Origin: Ypsolopha sequella
Lineage: Eukaryota > Arthropoda > Insecta > Lepidoptera > Ypsolophidae
Reading direction: 5' to 3'
Length of the DNA stretch: 64,000 bases
Assembly: GCA_934047225.1 (NCBI GenBank)
Contig: OW203992.1
Coordinates: forward strand, 11,025,501 to 11,089,500
The position numbers and the translations under genes were made by a program. Positions 56,151-64,000 of this stretch are shown here, piece after piece (position 1 is the stretch's first letter; every line of letters begins with the position of its first letter). The notes beneath the pieces are model-generated. The model had not been told where the DNA came from. It made no database searches and saw only the letters and a program-made list of their open reading frames with translations.

Positions 56151-56472
56151 AACTTTATTATTTAAATAAATTTAAAATTTAAAATAAAAGTAAATTTTGA
56201 TACATTTGTAAATAAATTCCCAAGTGTTTCTTGAGAGGTTTCTTGGTGCAATAATGATTATTTTTTTATTAACTCGTAGGTACCATCGGTGAAAAGTCCA
56301 CTGACCCACTATACACTCTTAAAACAATTAAATTATATTGATCTAATATAAAGTGACATTAATTCACACAGCATCAGTGGAATAGTAAGGAGTTATAATT
56401 ATGAATAACATATAAGAGTAGACATTTAAAATATCTACTCAATAGATATTTAATACGAGTATATTTCAATAA

Positions 56473-56560
56473 TTAAATGTTGCTAGATAATGCTATAAAC
56501 AGTTAAATGTTGCTAGATAATACTATAAATAGTTAAATGTCGCTAGATAATATTATAAAA
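56473..56560. repeat. 30-bp tandem repeat, three units
   Basis: The unit TTAAATGTTGCTAGATAATG with CTATAAACAG recurs three times with small changes. It yields no long frame. Confidence 0.88.
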
Positions 56561-57175
56561 AAAAATAGAAAATAAGCTGTTTACTTCACATTCAGTTTTT
56601 ACCTTTTGTATGAATCTTAAGAAAAATTCAGGCATAAAGGGGCCTCTTAAGGCTTATTTTAATACACTCACTGACAGATCATCAAAACCTTTATGGTTCT
56701 TTCCGGTGATCTACAAACTTTATATTCGGAACGAGGGAGGTCTTCTGACACAAATTAAGAAAAAAATGTGATAATTATTATTTTCTAATTCTATGTGAAA
56801 TAATACGGGTAAATTTTATAGGAAAAGTTTTTTTTTGTAATTTTAGTTCAAATAAGTTAAGTGTTCTCACTTATTTGACTTTAAGGATGGAATGAAACCC
56901 TTAAGGCGCGAGGCATTAGACCGGTTTTCTCGTAACATTTTCTATTTATTTTCTGTGGTTTAAATTGGCTTCAGCTTTTTTGTTTTTGTATTTATTTGCG
57001 ATCTAGATTTAAGTGGAAGCTTTTTAGATTTTATGTACATTTATTTCTACGAGTAGTTTTCTGTAAGTTGTGTTAAGAAATCGTTTGATTTCCCATAATA
57101 AAATTCATATAGATAAGAGCAAAAGTGCTTTCCACATCTGATAAAAGTTAATTTTCTCAGAGATGATCTCTCATT

Positions 57176-57784
57176 TTTAGGGATCCGTAGTCAATAAGGA
57201 ACCCTTATAGTTTCGCCATGTCCATCCATCTGTCTGTCCGTCTGTCTGTCTGTTTATCCATGGCTTAGCTCAGAGACTGTTATTTGGCATGGATATACAC
57301 AAAATATTGAAAAAAAAAAATCTGCGCCTAAAGTGGGGATGATTTTTAATCTCGTCTATCCAAGGGGTGGAGTGTTGTTGGATAGGTCTTTCAAAAATAT
57401 TGTGAAAACCATTTTTAGATTCAGGGATCCGTTTGCGAAATATTAAGCTTTAAAGTGCAAATTTTTGTTAGAGTCATGTGTCCCCCCCTGCCAGCTAAAC
57501 AGTTGTTTTTAGACATGTGAAAAAAATTCACGGCTGTACTATATGTATATATCGGTGTTAAAAGGAAAACTATCACAGCTAAGTAGGCTTTACAAGTTAC
57601 TAAGTAATAGTCGACCAACTTAAAATGAAAATTTCGAACAAATTTCATTGAAAATTACTTAGATGAAGTTGTTAGTTGTGTAAAAGATGTAGTAAATATA
57701 AGTTTATGAAACTTCTAAGTCCAAAAATTGTGACGGGCAACTCGGAACCCTACGTTGCGCCCGACACGCACTTGACCGGTTTTT
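57176..57784 (+). repeat. Repeat D, longest copy
   Basis: It begins TAGGGATCCGTAGTCAATAA with a GTCT microsatellite at 57224-57252. It ends CTCGGAACCCTACGTTGCGC then GACACGCACTTGACCGG. This layout is frequent in lepidopteran DNA. I do not know its superfamily for certain; a non-autonomous DNA element is likely. Confidence 0.6.
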
Positions 57785-60061
57785 CAATACAGAGTACCGT
57801 AATGTTAATAAAATATAATCTTACAAATATTCTTTTCAAAACCTTCTCTAAATTCATGAAGTCCGAGATGATTCTCTCTTGTAATACTATTTGCATGCAA
57901 AGAATATCATAGCACCGTGCTCTTTGTGAAGTTTTATATTGTACATATGTATAAACGTTCACTATCATAATGTACAAAAGAGAGACGAGTTCATTTTCCG
58001 AGTGCAAAAGGAAAATTACAACGTTATTCTACTAGTTAGAAAAGGATATATCTTTCCAATTCAAACAATTGCAGACCGTTTCCCACGTGGGAGATTAATT
58101 GCAGCAACTTTCGCTGAGAGAGGATAGGTCTGCAGCGCTCGGCAGAGCTCGGTAGGGCACGGTACGGTACGGCATGGCACGGCAGCCTGGCACCAGAACA
58201 GGATGGATTAAATTGCAAGTGCGCTGATGTATTTATAGCAGGTCCGGAGACAAACGAGCGGGTTTGTGATGGACCAGTCTCGTTATGGGAATTAATCGAA
58301 ACTGCAGGGATTGCTGCAGCTTGCCGCACCTGGAGCTGCCTGAAATATTCCAGCAGGGAACCTTAATAATTCCCAATGGTTCTTGAATCGCTAATTGCCA
58401 CGCCTCTTCTCAGAGAAATGCTTTTTCAACGCCTTTTTGTTTTGCCTACGCTCGCTGGGCACTATTCTATTAAGTTAAAAGACAGACGCTACAGTTTTTC
58501 CGCAAAATTGAATAATGACGCCTCATTCAGCTTAACAACGGCTTTTTTGTCTTTACTTTAAGTAAGACATTAATTTCCATTCTGAACAAAAGTAAACCCA
58601 ATTTAAAAAGAAGAATACATAAGAACAAATTTGCATTACAATTTGGACTTTCTTTTTGAAATTTTACGTTTTCCTCATTGTGTTGTGTTCGAGATGTCCA
58701 TACTAAGTGTCTGGGCTTTTGAGTGGTTGGACAACAAAATAATCGGTCGACTGTTACGTGTCCATCGAGCTAGCAGCACGCGGAATGCAGTGCGAAGTGA
58801 TCGTAATCATTTCAGTGTCGATGCGCACCTGGGGCCAGCCATTTCCGCATCTACATGAGTTAAATAACCGCACAATCGAATTATTGGCTGGACTACCTCT
58901 ACATGTTCTCTATTGTACGCAGATATTTGGATTGCAATCCTACGCTCGAGCTATGTTCACGAACATTAACCGTGTGACGGCGGGAATTTGATAAATTTGT
59001 AATTGTGGTCGGGGATGTCTAACGTAGAAATGGAAATAAAAAGTGTACAGTATAGGGCAACAATACAAAGGAGGCTTTGATTCGCGCACAATGCACCGAG
59101 CGAGGCCGTATTGTAGCTGGTTCGCTACATGGAATATTTATGGCGTCTGCAAACAAAACTTGAACGAGCTAAGTGGTCTAAGTTAGCGCTAATTTAAGAG
59201 TTCGGCGCCGATGGGCGGGGGCGGGGTGGAGCGCCCCCCTCAACGGCTTCACTTTGTCATAACTTGCTCCGTTTCAGGCAGCTTTGCTTATTTAACCTGC
59301 CGTTTGTCGGGTCCTGGCTTCTCAAAACATACCTTGTTAATCAGATACTTAATCCAGAAAATCCTTTCTAGAAGTTCACATGTTCATGACCATACGTATT
59401 TTTTATTAAAGCACGCTAGAATTCGGGCAAGCGAATAAAAAATTGACGTGGATAGCAACCGGCAGCTAGAAAATTAACATAATTTAAAATTCAAAACTTT
59501 ATGAAATGCGGAAACGGTACTGAAGGAGGCAATTTAATTCTTTCAGCGAGTTGAAGAGTAAAAATTTCCTCCGACAATGTGCGGTAGTGGTGCTTGACTT
59601 TAGGAAGAAAAATACAGGGTGAAATAATAAATAGCCGTATAATAAGGCTCTTCACGCGAAAGATTAGCCACGAAAGCCAGGGGCTTTGCAGTATTTATAA
59701 GGAGATGGTAGAGGCACGCACGGGCGCCGCCCGCTTCACAGCTAAGTTTATTACGTACAATCTGGACAAATAAACTTCATTTACGACTCTTTACGCTGCT
59801 TTTCTCGGTAAAATACAGAAACTTTACTAGAGAATAATGCACTTATTTAGGGATTCTTTTACAAAACCGATATTTTAATTATTTTTTCTCAAACTATGGC
59901 GTAATACAACCATAATTTAAATAACCTTGTTCGAGATAAATCGAACTTCTAGTTGTGTTTAAAAACAAGTCATCAGCGGCCAGCAATGTTAGCATGAAAA
60001 TACATATCTGTCGTGTTATCACGCATTCATTTTTTCTGGGATTCGACGGCAGTGCTGGTTA
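57785..60061. other. Unique sequence with GC-rich islands
   Basis: There is an imperfect GGCACGGTAC tandem at 58140-58190. GC-rich islands lie at 58060-58350, 58740-58860 and 59090-59270. They contain CACGTG, ATTAATTG and similar sites and look like regulatory DNA. No coding exon was recognised. Confidence 0.4.
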
Positions 60062-60215
60062 AGGCTGTTGTAGCCGCCAGCGACCTTGAGTCAATCTGTG
60101 TCGGGAGACATATATCAACAAATTTTAATGTCCACAGAAACTATATTGAAGTAACGTGCATATCAGCGGGCACTGCCTGGGTGTCCGGGTAGCGCAAAAT
60201 AGGAGCATAAAAATA
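60062..60215 (-). repeat. Dispersed repeat E, copy 4 (partial)
   Basis: The reverse complement has TTTTGCGCTACCCGGACACC and ends GCCGCCAGCGACC at the TTAAGGCTGTTGTAG terminus. It matches the 31.9-kb copy best. Confidence 0.75.
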
Positions 60216-60584
60216 TTTAAAAAAATCATAAAAATATTTTTAGCTAAAATTCTTCGAAAATAATCAAAGGAGCTCATTTGTTGTTATAATGTTCTGTGGT
60301 TGTTATAATATTTGGCTAAGTTTCAATTTGTTTCTTTGCATACTTGAATATTATATAAACATTCAAATATCCAATATTATTATAATTGTTGTATGTTTAT
60401 TTATTATTTATATATGTATGTGTATATTTTATAGGTATGTTTTCATTTATTTAAGTATGTTCATGCATTTTATACGTAAGTTTATGACTTAGATATTTAG
60501 GTTTATATTTAAATCTTGATCTCCCTATTATTTTCTGATTAGTATTTATTTACACCTCCACATGTGAATTTGTTCATCTTTCTG
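60216..60584. other. AT-rich low-complexity stretch
   Basis: This is a TATTTATT/TATGTATG-rich sequence. No element was recognised. Confidence 0.5.
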
Positions 60585-60665
60585 TTAGCTACCAAGGGTT
60601 GCATGGAAGATATTGCTATAAGCAATAAGTGCCGCCCTTGTACATCATGTTTAATTGTTTCTTTT
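60585..60665 (+). repeat. LINE 3'-UTR-type fragment
   Basis: ACCAAGGGTTGCATGGAAGA, then a TTGCTATAAGCAATAA stem and GCCGCCCTTGTACATC, is a recurrent lepidopteran LINE 3' end recognised from memory. Only the end is present. Confidence 0.55.
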
Positions 60666-60974
60666 GTATTTTAAGTTAAAATTCTGCCAAGTACGCGTCT
60701 ATGCATGTGTGCGTCTGTTTTCGCTCCGTCGTAGAGTCGGCTTTCTGGTAGTATCTATTTTGTGCCTGAAGGCTCGTACAACAGATTTGCGTGTGAGATA
60801 CATCTCTCTGTGTTTTGTGCTGAGTGCTGGCTGCTGATGTTCGCGAGAGGCTTGTGATTTGAGTACTTACAGTTCGCGTCAAACTTAAATACGTTCGACT
60901 AAAGATAATAAATAATAAAATGAAGTTAATAAATAAATAAACTTATGCTAGTAATTTCTTAATTTTTATAACAT

Positions 60975-61395
60975 AATTCTCATAGCTTAATTTTTAAAAG
61001 ATTTTGTTTTAATTTTTTTTCAGAGAATATACGCCATTTTAGGACATAGTTTTCATTATTTTGGTATATAAATTAACCATTATTTTTTATGATTTTTTAA
61101 AGAATTGTCCGATGACCTTGTCTTTGCTTATTGCTAATAAAAAAAGTGGTCTGTCTCTGTCTGTCTACTCATCTGTCACCTAGCTGTCAAATTAGTCTGA
61201 AGCAAATTATTATAAATCTATCTCGATAGCAAAAGACACATTTCTAAACAGCCATTACTCAAGTGACGTCACACGAGGGCAAATGGAAGTTGCAGCCTTT
61301 TTGTAAAAATATTCATCATCATGAGGTTTTTTAGACTACAAGTTATAAAATTAAACCGAAATCTTGATTTTTGAAATAACACACTTTAACATAGT
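60975..61395 (-). repeat. Dispersed repeat H, copy 2
   Basis: It is the inverse of 45380-45825 with moderate divergence, with AGTGACGTCACACGAGG and AGTGGTCTGTCTCTGTCTGT as landmarks. Confidence 0.75.
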
Positions 61396-61437
61396 AGATG
61401 CTAGTGATTGTTCGCACTTGGTGGAATTTATAAAACA

Positions 61438-61492
61438 TTGTTTAAAAAAACACTTTTACTTATCCACATATAAGTACAAGTGTTTTTTTAAA
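61438..61492. repeat. Short hairpin
   Basis: GTTTAAAAAAACACTT is inverted at the right with arms of about 24 bp, one mismatch and a 6-bp spacer. Confidence 0.7.
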
Positions 61493-61517
61493 CAACACTT
61501 TAACATAATTTAATTAC

Positions 61518-61806
61518 TTGGAGACCCCCTCGAAGCAATTCGGGGGAAAGTAAGAGGACAGCTCACAGGCAAAACACCAGGAGGCCCACCATGCCTGGGA
61601 CCGATGGATGGCGGTATATCCATCCCTAATAGCCGGGCCTTATATAGAACGGACTGGTGATGGGCAACGGCTTCACTGGTGCGAGGGTTCCGGCACCCCG
61701 CTCACCAACCCGCCTGCCCAGCGTGTGTGAGTATGGGCAATTTTGCCAGGATGACCGCCGGGAGTGGCAAAGTCCTGGAAAGGCTTATGTCCAGCAGTGG
61801 ACGAAT
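61518..61806 (+). repeat. LINE-related repeat A, copy 3 (uninterrupted)
   Basis: It runs from ACTTGGAGACCCCCTCGAAG to GTCCAGCAGTGGACGA. The junction TATGGGCAATTTTGCCAGGA represents the site that is split in copy 2. A frame near the end reads DRREWQSPGKAYVQQWTN, the RTE-type C-terminal signature. Confidence 0.85.
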
Positions 61807-62484
61807 ATAATTTAATCTAAGCGAATTTGTTTACGGTACGTCTTTTACATATAAAGCAGATCGAAACTGATAGTATGAAACACATGTATCTATCTATCAC
61901 ATCACCAGAGTGAATCTCGATTAGAAACTAAATCAATCTAATGTTAATTTAACGAAAGACTAAAAAGCAATTACAGAGACAGTAGCGGCTCGTAACTCGT
62001 TTTAGAAAACCAGTTGGCAGAGTGCATTAGGTGCATCAATAAATTACAATTCCGTCAAGAATTTTAGAATGCATAATAAAATTGTCTTTATTGCTTTCGA
62101 ATAAGAGTTAAGACTAGTGTCTAGTTGTGCTGGAGTGGTAGAAAATTACGTATGCAATTAGAAGTCGTGATGTTTGGCTAGCAGAGCACAGGTCGTAGGA
62201 AGAACCGGGACTCGAATTTGTAGACTTTACTTCTTACTCTTCTGTGAAATTCTTCTTTTATATTCTGTGGAAATAACTATCTGTGAAAATAATGGAAAAC
62301 ACTAAACAAAATATTTGTTTTGTAACATTAACAAATAACCTAATTACATTTCATAACATTTCACAGAAGAGTAAAATTTTAAAATTTCGGGTTAAGGGAC
62401 TGCACAATGCTAAAATTCAGTCCTGCACTAAACCTTTTGTTTTTAACTGTCTATCCTGCTCTAATTAGAATAATAAAACTTCAA
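61807..62484. other. Unique non-coding stretch
   Basis: No repeat or gene recognised. Confidence 0.4.
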
Positions 62485-62577
62485 AATGATAATAATAAAG
62501 CCCTTGTGCAAAATAATCGACTTTCTGTTCGGTTTTGATCCATAAAAAGTGGGCCTTTACGAGCACTTGCACTGAAA
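62485..62577 (+). repeat. Dispersed repeat B, copy 3 (3' end only)
   Basis: AATAATAAAGCCC then GCAAAATAATCGACTTTCTG and AAAGTGGGCCTTTACGAGCA match the 3' quarter of the longest copy. Confidence 0.82.
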
Positions 62578-64000
62578 AAAACATATTCTCTCTGAGACAA
62601 TATTCTAAATTTTGCCCTAACTCGATGCAACTTTGCATCTGACGGCTCTCAATCACAGCCTGAACGGTACAATGCACGTGCTCGATTTCGAATCTTATTT
62701 GTAATGCGATTAGGTATAATTAGTGTTGAGAATTGTGAAGTGAGATCAGCCGGTAATTCGGACGTATTGTTTTCTTTGTGTGCCACGCGCTTCATTCATA
62801 GAGTTAATGTGACACAGATTACATACTCCAGATAGGTCAGGCTGTAATATAACTAGGTAATAATCGTACTTCTTGTACTTAATAATCTAATTTATGTCCA
62901 TATGTATTTATACCTAATATTGCAAACCAAATTCAAATAAACATGTTTTAAGCCAACATTTATATGCAGATATCTTTAGGATTATTTTCAACCCTCAAAA
63001 CTGCTTTTGTTAAGGGTAGATTTCTTTATTTTTTATAAAATCTCGAGAAATAATTATATTTGACAGTTTTTTTTTGTAGACAAATAGTTTAGTAGCCTCG
63101 AAAGTTAGTTATAAATAATTATTTAAGTGGATACTTCTTACGTCACCTCTGTGGCAACCAATGGCAGCCAAATATATCATAATACATATGTCAATGATGG
63201 CAGCGCATTCGCTCACAAGGTCATTACAAAATTTTCATTCTTCCGTTCAAATAAGCATTAAGTTATCATGAATAATGACTAATAACAAACAATGAATGAT
63301 TAAAAATGTAATAATCTATCTATATGCAGAAATCCAAAACTATCCTTCGTAAAAATGCTATACCGGAAGTGACGTAGGTACAAGTTCTGGGCCCTCCCTC
63401 CACACGAGATGCGAACAAAAAAATATCCACGACCAAAGATGAAAATTTTACAAAATGGTTTGGACTTTAAAAGGAGAAAATAAAGAAAATGGGCTCATTG
63501 ATGGAAGTGGCAGATGAAGATGTATTGGCAGCTATTAAACAGCTGCAATTTGATAGCAATATTCTCATCGATATCGCAGAAGGAAACAATTACACGATTA
63601 TAAGAAGCCTTATCTCTCTTATTACGAGCTAAATTACCTCCTGATCGGATACACCATCTCCCATAATCGCCTGACATAAACATTTCAGCATTCCATATCC
63701 AGGCCCGGCGCGATTATTACCTCCACGACGAAAAGAATAACATTATTTCGGCACTTCTGACGTAGGTTCCGGGTGCCAACGGTTATATTGTGCGCCGTTA
63801 ATATTCCGTGCGATGCGTCGGTCCTTTTTTATTTGTATCTAAAATTGAACATTTTGTCGCGACAACGACCTAGCGAAGGGGGAACTAAGGAGCGATGAAA
63901 ATACGGACGGAATCGCACGCCACTTGCTAGTCTCGGCTAATTCCCGCCAATGGCATCGTTCCCATACGGCTACACGCGTTGTTACGTCACTAAATGTGTC
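62578..64000. other. Unique sequence to window end
   Basis: No repeat family was found. A 47-codon frame at 63489-63632 is noted but not accepted. The last 300 bp are relatively GC-rich and may be the edge of another conserved or regulatory island. Confidence 0.4.

Noticed and set aside
63489..63632. A 47-codon frame starting MGSLMEVADEDVLAAI
   Set aside because: The composition is plausible for protein, but there is no splice context, family match or leader, and it is short enough to occur by chance.

Overview
The window looks like non-coding DNA from an insect, most probably a moth or butterfly. It is AT-rich and holds no intact host gene. It carries repeat types I associate with lepidopteran genomes: a tRNA-headed SINE, RTE-type LINE ends of the 'QQWT' kind, Helitron-like ends in CTAGT, short TIR elements and many fold-back hairpins. 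No open frame of 60 codons or more reads as a host protein. The recognisable coding remnants are all from mobile elements. The species assignment is inference from repeat types, not a database match.

Layout. At 0.7-6.6 kb there are LINE scraps, a TTAA-ended element split by an insertion that carries a broken tyrosine-recombinase (Crypton-like) gene, a minus-strand LINE RT piece, a SINE, and an 804-bp TA-flanked element with a 95-bp-arm perfect palindrome inside it. From 6.6 to 15.1 kb the sequence is mostly unique, with several GC-rich islands and few repeats. From 15.1 to 28.0 kb MITEs are dense: TTAA-ended families, a hAT-type element with an 8-bp target duplication, a TA-flanked hairpin, and a TTAA element sitting in a LINE reading frame. 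From 28 to 36 kb the sequence is largely unique with GC-rich islands and a few repeats.

From 36.2 to 44.7 kb lies the most structured part. Two nearly identical 1.2-kb TA-flanked elements stand in opposite orientation. The second is split by a BEL/Pao-type LTR retrotransposon (436-bp LTRs, 5-bp target duplication, tRNA-Tyr-type primer site, internally deleted integrase). From 44.7 to 64 kb unique sequence alternates with a Helitron-like element, an 818-bp TIR element with a 9-bp target duplication inside a LINE end, an 808-bp fold-back element inside a LINE-related repeat, and further dispersed repeats.

The main message is nesting. In at least seven places one element interrupts another, and the uninterrupted site can be read from a paralogous copy or from the host element's own reading frame, so the order of events can be reconstructed. 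Host-side candidates are weak: a promoter-like GC island at 25.4-25.65 kb, a possible first coding exon at 54.52 kb and several conserved-element-like islands. I found no operon, CRISPR array, functional tRNA or rRNA gene, and no convincing new biochemical system. The most unusual material is the recombinase insertion, the set of TTAA-ended families and the three perfect palindromes with very short spacers.
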